A stretch of 64,000 nt of DNA from DAIOEK01 sp963721445 (GTDB lineage Bacteria; Chloroflexota; Anaerolineae; Anaerolineales; Anaerolineaceae): the NCBI GenBank assembly GCA_963721445.1, contig CAVRIZ010000005.1:1922001-1986000 (forward strand). The letters run 5' to 3'. The notes below the pieces were generated by a model, which was given only the letters and a program-made list of their open reading frames with translations, did not search any database and was not told the DNA's origin. The number at the start of each line of letters is the position of its first letter. Position 1 is the first letter of the stretch. This document shows positions 48,302 through 56,963 of this stretch, piece after piece. A program made the translations under genes and the position numbers.

Positions 48302-48780
48302 ATGCCTGAAAAAATTACATTTACTGTCAATGGCATTGGTCGTACGGTTGAAGTTGAACCGGAAATGATGTTGATCGATGTCATCCGTGACGTGTTAAAT
48401 TTGACCGGCACCAAACATGGCTGCGATAATGCCACCTGCGGTACCTGCGTCATGATCATGAATGGCAAGGCGATCAAAAGCTGTAATACCCCGGTGAGCA
48501 AAGCCGCAGGTGCGAACTCTTCTGACCGTTGAAGGGCTGGCAAAAGGCACCGAGTTACATCCTGTCCAAAAAGCAATTGCCGAATCGGGCGCGGTGCAAT
48601 GCGGTTTCTGCACACCCGGAATTGTGATGGAACTGGTTGCGATGCTGGAGACAAATCCACAGGCATCGGAAAACGAGATGACCAATGCTCTTGACAAAGC
48701 ATCTCTGTCGGTGTACCGGATATGAACCAATTCGTGATGGTGCGATGATCGCGCAAAAACTGGTTCAGGAACGAAAATAA
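48302..48780 (+). CDS. Molybdenum hydroxylase [2Fe-2S] small subunit, two frameshifts
   Basis: Electron-transfer subunit (XdhC/CoxS family). The frames 48302-48532, 48510-48725 and a final one to TAA 48780 join into about 159 aa with all eight cluster cysteines: HGCDNATCGTCVMI...KSC for the plant-type cluster and CGFCTPG...LCRCTGY for the second. Breaks near 48514 and 48699 each fit one extra base; the last part (HLCRCTGYEPIRDG) is lost without correction. Electrons normally pass to an FAD subunit, which is missing here. Confidence 0.85.
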
Positions 48781-48792
48781 GGTATCTTTAAT

Positions 48793-48825
48793 TGCTCCGT
48801 TGAAATTTTCAACGGAGCAGGTTTT
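48793..48825 (+). terminator. Terminator after the hydroxylase genes
   Basis: 11-bp stem (48793-48803 with 48809-48819) followed by GGTTTTCT, between the [2Fe-2S] subunit and the amidohydrolase gene. Confidence 0.65.
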
Positions 48826-48854
48826 CTCATATACTTTTTGAAAAAGAGGATACT

Positions 48855-50063
48855 ATGGCATTCGATATTCTGATCAAAAATGCAAAGACCCGTTCTTCCG
48901 AAAGCAAGCTGCTCCAAATCGCGATACAGGGCGGTAAGATCGCAAAGATCGCGGAAAAAGTGGACGGCGATGCGAAGCAGGTCATCGACGCGAAGGGCAA
49001 TCTGGTAACTGAGTCATTCGTAAACGGTCACCTGCACCTCTGCAAGGTCTACACCCTGAAGATGATGGATGATGAAGCTATCGGCGCCTACACCGGCGAA
49101 TCGATGGGCGGCGCCATGACTGCCATCGAATTGGCTGCCAAAGTTAAAGAGAAATACGATGAGAAGTGGATCATCGAAAATGTTCGTAAAGCCGTTAAAT
49201 TGGCAAACCGATTTGGTAATACCCACATTCGCGCATTTGCCGACACCGACACCACCGGAAAATTGGAAGGGGTGAAAGCCCTCCTCAAAGCCCGCGAAGA
49301 ATTCAAAGGCAAGGTCGAGATCCAGGTCGTCGCTTTCCCCCAGGACGGAGTGGTTCGTGATCCCGGTGCTGAAGGGTACGTGGAAGAAGCCCTCAAGATG
49401 GGTGCTGATGTGGTTGGCGGTATCCCATGGATCGAGTACACCGAGAAGGATGAACAGGAACACATCGACCGGATGTTCGCCCTGGCGAAGAAATACAATA
49501 AGGATGTCTCGATGCTGGTGGATGATGCCGGAGACCCTTCCCTGAAAACCCTCGAGATGATGGCTGTCAAAACTATCGAGATGGGCTGGCAGGGACGCGT
49601 CACTGCGCAGCATGCCCGCGCCATGGGTCTGTATGCCGAGCCGTACTACCGCAAGATCGAATATCTGCTGAAGAAAGCCCAGATTGGTCTGGTCTCCGAC
49701 CCGCAAACCGGTCCGCTGTATGCCCGGGTGAAATCCCTCTACAAAGCCGGCGTGAGTGTCGCCCTCGGTCAGGACGACATCGCGGATGCCTATTATCCCT
49801 ACGGTCGCAATAACATGCTCGAGGTCGCTTTCCTGGCTTCCCACATCATGAATATGGTTGGTCGGGATGAGATGGAGATCCTGTACGATCTGATCACCAC
49901 CAACGCCGCCAAGGCACTGAATATCAAGAACTACGGTCTCAAGGAAGGCTGCACCGCCGACCTGGTTGTCTTGGATGCCGAAAACGTCTGGGAAGCGCTC
50001 TGGTCACACGAAGCACCTTTGTATGTGGTCAAGAACGGTGTGGATATCACCGTAAAGAAATAA
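48855..50063 (+). CDS. Cytosine deaminase-like amidohydrolase with altered metal site
   Basis: 402 aa, metal-dependent amidohydrolase closest to bacterial cytosine deaminase (CodA/Amidohydro_3). Preserved: the first metal pair His59/His61 (NGHLHL), FPQDG (163-166 area), His253 (TAQHARAM), and Asp307 (GQDDIA). Changed: where E. coli CodA has HCDE (metal ligand His214, catalytic Glu217), this protein has Leu221-Val-Asp-Asp224. So one ligand His is lost and the catalytic Glu is Asp. C-terminal LKEGCTADLVVLDAENVWEAL is typical of the fold. It may deaminate or hydrolyse a different ring, or have another metal mode. Context: after the molybdenum hydroxylase. Confidence 0.8.
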   Translation: MAFDILIKNAKTRSSESKLLQIAIQGGKIAKIAEKVDGDAKQVIDAKGNLVTESFVNGHLHLCKVYTLKMMDDEAIGAYTGESMGGAMTAIELAAKVKEKYDEKWIIENVRKAVKLANRFGNTHIRAFADTDTTGKLEGVKALLKAREEFKGKVEIQVVAFPQDGVVRDPGAEGYVEEALKMGADVVGGIPWIEYTEKDEQEHIDRMFALAKKYNKDVSMLVDDAGDPSLKTLEMMAVKTIEMGWQGRVTAQHARAMGLYAEPYYRKIEYLLKKAQIGLVSDPQTGPLYARVKSLYKAGVSVALGQDDIADAYYPYGRNNMLEVAFLASHIMNMVGRDEMEILYDLITTNAAKALNIKNYGLKEGCTADLVVLDAENVWEALWSHEAPLYVVKNGVDITVKK

Positions 50064-50078
50064 TGAGTTGTTTACATA

Positions 50079-50111
50079 TTGTAGGGGAGGGTCTCAGACC
50101 CTCCCCTACAA
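50079..50111. repeat. Perfect 16-bp palindromic hairpin
   Basis: 50079-50094 pairs fully with 50096-50111. It lies 16 bp after the amidohydrolase stop and ends in ACAAACACC without a T-tract, so it resembles a dispersed GC-rich palindromic element that may also stop transcription or protect mRNA ends. Confidence 0.7.
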
Positions 50112-50157
50112 ACACCTGGCCCTACAACGAATAAATTCACCATAAATTTAAATCCAT

Positions 50158-51003
50158 TCACACCGAGATCAACGCCACAGCCACCACGCACAATCCAACC
50201 CCCAACCATTGCCATTTGGATACAGGCTCTTTCATAATCATCGCGGCCAACAACACATTGATCGCGGGATAGACCGAGGATAAGACCACAGCCACATCCT
50301 CGCGGGTGAATTGCCGCGCCAACATATAAAGTGCATTCCCGCCAGCATCCAATACTCCCGCCAGGAATGAGATTGGATTGGTAAAAAAAGAGGAGCGTGG
50401 CTCCCTCGAGAATAAGAGTATCATCAGGGAAACAAAAAGCGCTGTGGATCGGGAGATCACGAGTGGTGAAAAGACATACCCTCTGGGCACCTGGGCCATA
50501 AAAATATAGAAACCGCCAAACCCAAGTCCTGAGACGATGGTTAGAATAATTCCTTTAGTGGTCAACGGCACGCCATCTGCATTCGTGCGTGAGACCAGCC
50601 AGATACCTGCCAGGGCTAACACAAAGCCAACCAACGCACTGGTTGGAGGCAAGCCTGCCGACAGGCTGTTATATAACACCGGGACTGCCACACCGATCAC
50701 GGCTGAAGCAGGCGCCACGATGGCGGAGTGATTGCTGGACAGGGCGATATAGAGCGAGCCAATCCCAATGCAGCCTACCGCTCCCGCCAAAATGGGCCAT
50801 TTGACCACATCTACCGGTGGGAATACTTCCCTGCCGATCAAAATGACAGTGATCAACACCACCAATCCGGCGATCATGGAAACAACCAGGGTATGGAATT
50901 GCCTGCCGCGCCGCATGGCCAATCCGCCGGTAAAATCGCCTCCGCCCCAGGAAAGGGCAGATGCGATGGCGAACAGCGAACCGATTATTTGTGTTGGAAG
51001 CAT
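50158..51003 (-). CDS. EamA/DMT family transporter
   Basis: 281 aa with ten hydrophobic helices in two EamA repeats (first ALSWGGGDFTGGLAMRRG, second from about residue 150 with GFGGFYIFMAQVPRG). Drug/metabolite transporter superfamily, usually exporters of amino acids or metabolites; substrate unknown. It is the only minus-strand gene in the catabolic island. Confidence 0.85.
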   Translation of the reverse strand: MLPTQIIGSLFAIASALSWGGGDFTGGLAMRRGRQFHTLVVSMIAGLVVLITVILIGREVFPPVDVVKWPILAGAVGCIGIGSLYIALSSNHSAIVAPASAVIGVAVPVLYNSLSAGLPPTSALVGFVLALAGIWLVSRTNADGVPLTTKGIILTIVSGLGFGGFYIFMAQVPRGYVFSPLVISRSTALFVSLMILLFSREPRSSFFTNPISFLAGVLDAGGNALYMLARQFTREDVAVVLSSVYPAINVLLAAMIMKEPVSKWQWLGVGLCVVAVALISV

Positions 51004-51236
51004 GATGGGATCCTGATGACGGGATTATTTGTTTCTCACCGAAGATTAATCCCTAAAATTGATCGATATGGTTGATATTGGCCTGGCATCGGTTTTTTGT
51101 AGATCCGAATACCAAATTATACCCGCCTCTTTCCTTACGTTACGGGTTTTAAACCTTAGAGAGCCATCGAACCATTGAATAGAAATCCGATCTCTGAAAT
51201 CCGGTTTCGGGTCTCATTTCTTTATTCTCATAATGG

Positions 51237-51242
51237 TATAAT
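51237..51242 (+). promoter_or_regulatory. Candidate -10 box of the oxidoreductase operon
   Basis: TATAAT 46 bp before the ferredoxin-subunit start codon; the -35 position (TCATTT) is poor. Confidence 0.35.
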
Positions 51243-51287
51243 CGGAAAGTCACCTATTTTTATCCAATTTCGTTAATGGAGGAATGA

Positions 51288-51539
51288 ATGCCCCCAAAGG
51301 GACGGATCGTAGTCGATGAGCGTTACTGTAAAGGCTGCGAGCTGTGTGTGGAATCGTGCCCGCAGGACGTGCTGGAATTGGCGGTTGACCGGATGACAGC
51401 CAAGGGCTACCACCCCGCAGAACTCAAAGCGATTGGTTGTACTGGATGCGGTATCTGTGCGATCGTATGCCCGGATGCGGCAATCACTGTCTATCGTGAG
51501 ATAAATCCAAAACCAGCTTCATCGGAGGGGAACGCATGA
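51288..51539 (+). CDS. 2-oxoacid:ferredoxin oxidoreductase, delta (2x[4Fe-4S]) subunit
   Basis: 83 aa ferredoxin-like subunit with two CxxCxxCxxxC clusters (CKGCELCVESCP and CTGCGICAIVCP). ATG 51288 has GGAGG upstream. It overlaps the alpha subunit by 4 bp and starts a delta-alpha-beta-gamma operon. Confidence 0.9.
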   Translation: MPPKGRIVVDERYCKGCELCVESCPQDVLELAVDRMTAKGYHPAELKAIGCTGCGICAIVCPDAAITVYREINPKPASSEGNA

Positions 51540-52651
51540 GCAGGGAACTACTCAAAGGCAATGTCGCTGTCGCTGAAGCGTCAGTTCGGGTAGGATTGGA
51601 AGCCTATTATGGATACCCAATCACCCCACAAACAGAATTGCTGGAGCATTTATCCGCCCGCATGCCTGAGCTTGGACGAGCTTTCGTACAGGCTGAGAGC
51701 GAGTTAGGCGCAATCAATATGGTTTACGGCGCGGCGTGTACCGGCGCAAGAGTGATGACCTCATCATCCAGCCCGGGCATCAGCTTGATGATGGAAGGGC
51801 TTTCCTATATCGCAGGCACAGAAGTCCCCATGGTACTGGTCGATGTGATGCGCGGCGGTCCAGGACTGGGAAATATTGCCCCAGCTCAGGCAGATTATAA
51901 CCAGATCGTCCACGGTGGCGGTCATGGAGATTACCACGCCATAGTCCTGGCACCGTCCAGTGTACAAGAATCCATCGATATGACTGTCCTGGCATTCGAC
52001 CTGGCAGAAAAATATCGCGCAATCGGAGTAGTTCTAACCGATGGGGCATTGGGTCAGATGATGGAACCTGCAGAATTGCCCGAGATGCGTCCTTTGGTGC
52101 ATAAAGTACCGGATTGGGCAGTCTCCGGCGCAAAGGGTCGCGACCGGCGAATTTTGACCTCCATTTACCTGAATCCACCTGCTGAAGAAGTGACCAATCT
52201 GCGATTGTTACGGCGGTGGCAGGATATCCAGAAGAATGAAATTCGGTATAAAGAATATTTTCTAGACGGTGCGGATTTTGTCGTCGTAGGATTTGGTTCG
52301 ACCGGGCGGATCGCCCTGTCCGCAGTCAGGGCAGCCCGTGCAGAAGGAATTAAGGTTGGTCTCTTCCGACCGATCACCGTCAGTCCATTTCCATTCCCAC
52401 AATTGGAAGAATTGGTTGGAAGCGCAAAGGGAATTCTGGTTACAGAAATGAATTCCGGTCAGATGTTGGATGATGTCACACAACAGGTGCGTGGACGTGT
52501 TCCGGTGGAATTTTACGGTCGCCTCGGTGGTGTTGTTCCTTACCCGGATGAAATACTCAATGAAATCCGCCGGATGGCCTCATCAGACTTGAAATTGGAC
52601 GGCCACCCACGAGACCGCTGGTTGTCTCGAATGCCAATGCCGGTGAATTAA
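51536..52651 (+). CDS. 2-oxoacid:ferredoxin oxidoreductase, alpha subunit
   Basis: 371 aa. GNVAVAEASVRVGLEAYYGYPITPQTELLEHL (7-38) and the ESELGAINMVYGAACTGARVMTSSSSPGISLM segment are the pyrimidine-binding fold of KorA/VorB. The operon has separate alpha, beta, gamma and delta subunits as in 2-oxoglutarate and branched-chain 2-oxoacid (VOR) enzymes; the exact 2-oxoacid cannot be told. Couples oxidative decarboxylation to ferredoxin reduction and CoA-ester formation. Confidence 0.88.
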   Translation: MSRELLKGNVAVAEASVRVGLEAYYGYPITPQTELLEHLSARMPELGRAFVQAESELGAINMVYGAACTGARVMTSSSSPGISLMMEGLSYIAGTEVPMVLVDVMRGGPGLGNIAPAQADYNQIVHGGGHGDYHAIVLAPSSVQESIDMTVLAFDLAEKYRAIGVVLTDGALGQMMEPAELPEMRPLVHKVPDWAVSGAKGRDRRILTSIYLNPPAEEVTNLRLLRRWQDIQKNEIRYKEYFLDGADFVVVGFGSTGRIALSAVRAARAEGIKVGLFRPITVSPFPFPQLEELVGSAKGILVTEMNSGQMLDDVTQQVRGRVPVEFYGRLGGVVPYPDEILNEIRRMASSDLKLDGHPRDRWLSRMPMPVN

Positions 52652-52660
52652 GGAGATCAT

Positions 52661-53431
52661 ATGGATACCACAGAGACTTTAGTTTACGCTCGACCGGAAT
52701 CCTTTACTCCGGCTCAAACACATTATTGTCCCGGTTGCACCCATGGTGTTGCCCACCGCCTGGTGGCGGAAGTGTTGGATGAGATGGGCTTGCGGGAGAA
52801 TACGATAGGCGTAGCCTCAGTGGGCTGTTCGGTTTTCGCCTACAACTATTTCAATTTTGACTTTGTCCAGGCACCACACGGTCGCGCTCCCGCGATGGCA
52901 ACCGGCATAAAACGAGTGTATCCCGACAAGATCGTCATGACCTATCAGGGCGATGGCGACCTGGCTTCCATAGGAATGGGGGAAATTGTAGCTGCGGCTG
53001 CCCGTGGTGAAAATATCACGGTTATCTTTATTAATAACGCCAACTATGGGATGACCGGCGGTCAGATGGCACCCACCACTTTGCCGGGCCAAAAAACCAC
53101 CAGTTCCCCGCAAGGACGGGATGTGGAGACGATGGGTTACCCGATCCGGGCCTCTGAGCTTCTTTCTACTTTGACAGGAGCGAGTTATGTTGTACGGCGC
53201 AGCCTGCATGACCCCAAAAATATCCGCTTGTCCAAGAAAGCGATTCGCACTGCGTTTGAAACACAGGTGCGTGGACTGGGCTTTTCGATGGTCGAGTTGC
53301 TCTCTGTCTGCCCGACCAATTGGGGCATGACCCCGTCTGATTCACTCACCTGGATCCAGGAACATATGGTCCCTTATTATGCGCTGGGTGATTACAAAGT
53401 TTCAGATGGTATTGCGGACTTTAAGGCTTAG
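52661..53431 (+). CDS. 2-oxoacid:ferredoxin oxidoreductase, beta (TPP) subunit
   Basis: 256 aa. YCPGCTHGVAHRLVAEVLDEMG and the TPP/Mg motif GDGDLASIGMGEIVAAAARGENITVIFINNANYGMTGGQ are clear. AAGGAG lies before the ATG at 52661, 9 bp after the alpha stop. Confidence 0.92.
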   Translation: MDTTETLVYARPESFTPAQTHYCPGCTHGVAHRLVAEVLDEMGLRENTIGVASVGCSVFAYNYFNFDFVQAPHGRAPAMATGIKRVYPDKIVMTYQGDGDLASIGMGEIVAAAARGENITVIFINNANYGMTGGQMAPTTLPGQKTTSSPQGRDVETMGYPIRASELLSTLTGASYVVRRSLHDPKNIRLSKKAIRTAFETQVRGLGFSMVELLSVCPTNWGMTPSDSLTWIQEHMVPYYALGDYKVSDGIADFKA

Positions 53432-53441
53432 GGAGGCATTG

Positions 53442-53978
53442 ATGCAGACTGAAGTGATTATCTCCGGCTTTGGTGGACAGGGAGTCCTCTTCGCAGGACA
53501 ATTGCTTTCCTACGCGGCCATGGATCAGGGAAAAAATGTAACCTGGATTCCATCCTATGGACCTGAAATGCGCGGTGGGACGGCGAATTGTACCGTAGTG
53601 ATCGCAGATGAAGAAATTGGTTCACCTTTTGTTAAAGATCCACAGGCGGCTCTGGTGATGAATTTACCATCTTTGGATAAATATGAACCAATGATCCAAC
53701 CAGGGGGAGTTTTAGTGGTCAATACATCCATGGTCAATCGCGTTCCGACTCGGACTGATATCAAGGTGGTCAGTATCCCGGCCAATGAGATCGCGGAAGA
53801 ATTGGGTGATCGACGTATGATGAATATGGTGATGTTGGGTGGTTTATTGGTCAATCTGCCTGTGATCAAACTGGAGGATATGGAGAAATCATTGCAAGCC
53901 CATATGCCTGCCAAGCTCGCAAAAATGCTGCAAGCGAATTACAAGGCGTTGCGAAAGGGCGCGGAGTACAGAGCCTAG
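53442..53978 (+). CDS. 2-oxoacid:ferredoxin oxidoreductase, gamma subunit
   Basis: 178 aa from ATG 53442 (GGGAGG upstream); the frame is open back to 53379 but that overlaps beta. SGFGGQGVLFAGQLLSYAA and SYGPEMRGGTANCTVVI are the family hallmarks. Last gene of the operon, followed by a terminator. Confidence 0.92.
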   Translation: MQTEVIISGFGGQGVLFAGQLLSYAAMDQGKNVTWIPSYGPEMRGGTANCTVVIADEEIGSPFVKDPQAALVMNLPSLDKYEPMIQPGGVLVVNTSMVNRVPTRTDIKVVSIPANEIAEELGDRRMMNMVMLGGLLVNLPVIKLEDMEKSLQAHMPAKLAKMLQANYKALRKGAEYRA

Positions 53979-54010
53979 ACCTATCTTTACTGAGTAGATC
54001 ATCAAATTCG

Positions 54011-54046
54011 ATATCGGAAGCCTGTCAGACTTCCGATATTTCTTTA
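54011..54046 (+). terminator. Terminator of the oxidoreductase operon
   Basis: Perfect 10-bp stem (54011-54020 with 54030-54039) followed by TTTCTTT. Confidence 0.75.
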
Positions 54047-54078
54047 AGCCAAATTGATTGTGGTATAGCCTATTACTA

Positions 54079-54084
54079 TATAAT
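54079..54084 (+). promoter_or_regulatory. Candidate -10 box of the two-component operon
   Basis: TATAAT with TTGATT 19 bp upstream (54054-54059), just before the histidine kinase gene. Confidence 0.4.
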
Positions 54085-54106
54085 CAAGGTGGTATCCAAG
54101 AACCCG

Positions 54107-56148
54107 ATGAAAAATATGACACAGGAAAAATGGTTTCGAACTTCAGGGAGCTACATCCTGAGCATAATTGGCTTGGGAATCATATATCATCTGGCAGCCC
54201 GGTTGGGGTTGCAAATGGCCAATGTCCAGCCAAACACATCTCCTGTATGGCCACCGACTGGGATTGCAATTGCCGCCCTCTTATTGTTTGGAATTCGGTA
54301 CTGGCCAGGGATCGCGCTAGGTGTGATTTTTGGATATTTATTTAATAATAACGCCCTGAATATTTCGGTTGGATTGGCTTTCGGAAATTCTCTCGAAGCG
54401 ATTGCCGCTGCCTATCTATTACGAAAAATCACCAAATTTCATAACACGCTGGACAGGATCCAGGACGTGATCGGTCTGGCAATTTGGGGAGCGGCTGCCA
54501 CAACCATTTCAGCATCGATCGGAGTGATCACCCTACTCTTGGTGGGTACCGAAATCCAGAATGTGGTCTGGACGGTATGGTATACCTGGTGGATCGGTGA
54601 CTTCATGGGGGCATTGGTTATCACACCATTGCTGCTCGTTTGGATCACCCATTGGCCGATCCAGTGGAATACCAGAAAAGCATTTGAAGTGATGGTTGTG
54701 CTCGTGCTCCTGCTCTTGGTTACTGGATATGTCTTCACAAATCAAACCATAGGCAGGGTCACCCACGAAGCTATGATCTATGTGATCTTTCCATTCGTGA
54801 TCTACTCAGCCTTGCGGTTCACTCAACTTGGAGCAGTAAGCGCAGTCACGCTTGTTTCTGGAATCGCCATCTATGGCACAGCGATCGGATCTGGTCCGCT
54901 GGTTCGAAATTCATTGAACGAGTTCCTCAATCCTGTTGCAGACATTCATGGGTGTGGTCTCTCTGACTGCGCTTACGCTGGCAGCCACGACAACTCAACG
55001 GCAGATCGCTGAAGAAGCATTGCGTCAGAGGGTAAAAGACCTGGCGAAGCTGAACGATTCCTCCCAGACCTTTCTCGGGATTTTCGATACACATACGATC
55101 TATGATACAGTCTCCAGGTTTGCTGTGGAAAAGTTCGAATTGAACGCAGCCTGGATCGAGATCAGGAATGGCAATGAGTCCAAACGAAGCATCATTGCAC
55201 CATACAAAATATCTGAAAACCAAATCGATGAGATTAACGCTTTTATTGCTACCCAGTCGGTTTCTACGGAAACCGATATTAGTAAGAGTTTCACACTGAC
55301 TACGAAGGGACTTAGTGGTTCGGTTGCATTGTTGCCGTTGAAATTTGCCGGAAGGCAAATCGGTCAGTTGGATATAATGAGTTTCAATCCGTTTTTCTTT
55401 AACACAGATCGGGAAATACTCCTCGATTCGTATGCCAATCTGGCTGCAGTGGCGATCCAGAATACCTGGCTTCTGGATCAAGTAAAAAGCGGAAATGAGC
55501 GACTTCATGCCCTCTCGCATCGCCTCATGGAAGTCCAGGAATCAGAACGGCTTCACCTGTCACGCGAACTCCATGATGAATCCGGTCAGGTTATTTCAGC
55601 CATGATGGTTCAATTAGGCTTGCTTGAACGTGATGCGGAAAATCCCGAATTGATCACTAAACATGCGAATGAATTGAAACATATTGCTGCAGATGTACTG
55701 AAGCAATTTGCACGAAATGGCAGTACGATTGCGACCCGCAAGCCTGGATCATCTCGGTCTGGTCACTGCCCTTGATCAGTATATTTCCGATTTTGGCAGG
55801 CAGCATAATATCGATGTCCAGTTCGAATCGGTCGTATCATCGGGGAAACGGCATCCCCTGGAGGTCGAAACTGCCTTATTCCGAATCGTTCAGGAATCGT
55901 TAACCAATGTTCTGCTTCACGCCCGGGCAACCCGCGTGGATGTATTGTTAAGCGAACGGAAAAAATCATTAAATGTCATGGTGGAAGATAACGGCGTTGG
56001 TTTCGTTCCGGAAAATGTGTCTGAGCAATCCCATCTTGGCCTGTTTGGTATGCGGGAACGGGTGGAGATGCTGGGTGGCAAATTTACGATAGAAAGCGGC
56101 ATCGGAAAAGGAACGATGATCCAGGTGGAGGTTCCGAGTGGCAATTAA
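54107..56148 (+). CDS. MASE1 histidine kinase (NarX-like HisKA_3), two frameshifts
   Basis: Sensor kinase of about 680 aa restored from 54089-55012, 54936-55775 and 55708-56148. The N-terminal eight to nine helices form a MASE1 domain (NTSPVWPPTGIAIAALLLFG, WWIGDFMGALVITPLLL). A GAF domain follows (about 315-455), then HisKA_3 with the phospho-acceptor His in SRELHDESGQVISAM, the MHEMAVRLRPASLDHLGL segment, and a HATPase with VQESLTNVLLHARA and DNGVGF...GLFGMRERVEMLGG. Breaks near 54935 (LNP to LQTFMGVV) and 55710 (CAATTTGCAC, one extra T) fit single-base insertions. Start uncertain: ATG 54107, 54116, or GTG 54089. Overlaps the regulator by 11 bp. Confidence 0.85.
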
Positions 56149-56776
56149 AGTTTTGATAGCGGATGACCATGCGATAGTCAGGGCTGGTCTGAGAACTTTG
56201 GTCACTTCCGAAGCAGACCTTTTCCTGGTGGGTGAAGCCACTGGCGGATTGGAAGCGATTGAAAAGGTCCACGACCTATCCCCTGATGTATTGGTACTCG
56301 ATATCAGCATGACCGACCTGGATGGGATCGAGGTTATCCGAACACTCAAGAAAGAGGGCAGTTCATGCGCCATTCTTGTTCTGACCGTCCATGAAGATGA
56401 AGCGCTGCTGAGAGAGGCCATCAAACTCGGAGCCGCTGGATATATCATTAAACATGCTGCGGAATCAGAACTGATTGCCGCCGTGCATTCAGTGTATCGT
56501 GGCGAGTTATATGTTCACCCCAAAATGATCCGTTCTTTACTGCAACCCGATAACCAAATCCCGCGGCAGGAAACTTCGGGAGGAGAGCCGCTTACCGCTC
56601 GCGAAGAAGAGGTGTTGAAGCTTATTGTCCAGGGGTATACCAACAAGCAGGTCGCCGAAGAGCTCAGCATCAGTACCCGGACTGTGGAAGGTCACCGTGC
56701 AAACCTGACCGATAAACTTGGCATTCGCAGCAGGGTGGACTTGCTCAGGTATGCACGCGAACATAAAATTCTTTAG
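56138..56776 (+). CDS. NarL/LuxR-type response regulator
   Basis: 212 aa, GTG start within the kinase gene. Receiver domain with the acidic pair in LIADDHAIVRAG, phospho-acceptor Asp in VLVLDISMTDLDG, and conserved Lys in IIKHA; the C-terminal LuxR HTH is LTAREEEVLKLIVQGYTNKQVAEELSISTRTVEGHRANL. Partner of the MASE1 kinase. Position between the two importer operons makes it a candidate regulator of the catabolic island (inference). Confidence 0.93.
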   Translation: MAIKVLIADDHAIVRAGLRTLVTSEADLFLVGEATGGLEAIEKVHDLSPDVLVLDISMTDLDGIEVIRTLKKEGSSCAILVLTVHEDEALLREAIKLGAAGYIIKHAAESELIAAVHSVYRGELYVHPKMIRSLLQPDNQIPRQETSGGEPLTAREEEVLKLIVQGYTNKQVAEELSISTRTVEGHRANLTDKLGIRSRVDLLRYAREHKIL

Positions 56777-56798
56777 TCTGGAACAATATTCGTAACGA

Positions 56799-56827
56799 AT
56801 CCCCGTATAAATTACGGGGATATTTTT
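56799..56827 (+). terminator. Terminator of the two-component operon
   Basis: 9-bp stem (56799-56807 with 56813-56821, loop TAAAT) followed by ATTTTTG. A second hairpin-like inverted repeat with one mismatch and T5 (56868-56901) follows. Confidence 0.75.
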
Positions 56828-56963
56828 GAAAGATATCCGAATTAAATACCTGGAAAATCACTCAATAAAACCCAAATATATCCGCTTATATTCGGGTTTT
56901 TGATTCCCTATTATTAAATATACTATTTGCCTATTGTCATTTCACCCAATCAGACTGGATACC

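Noticed and set aside
49014..49844. 276-aa open frame on the minus strand opposite the amidohydrolase
   Set aside because: It is a shadow of a high-GC coding region; the plus-strand protein is clearly conserved, and this one has no ribosome site or recognisable domain.
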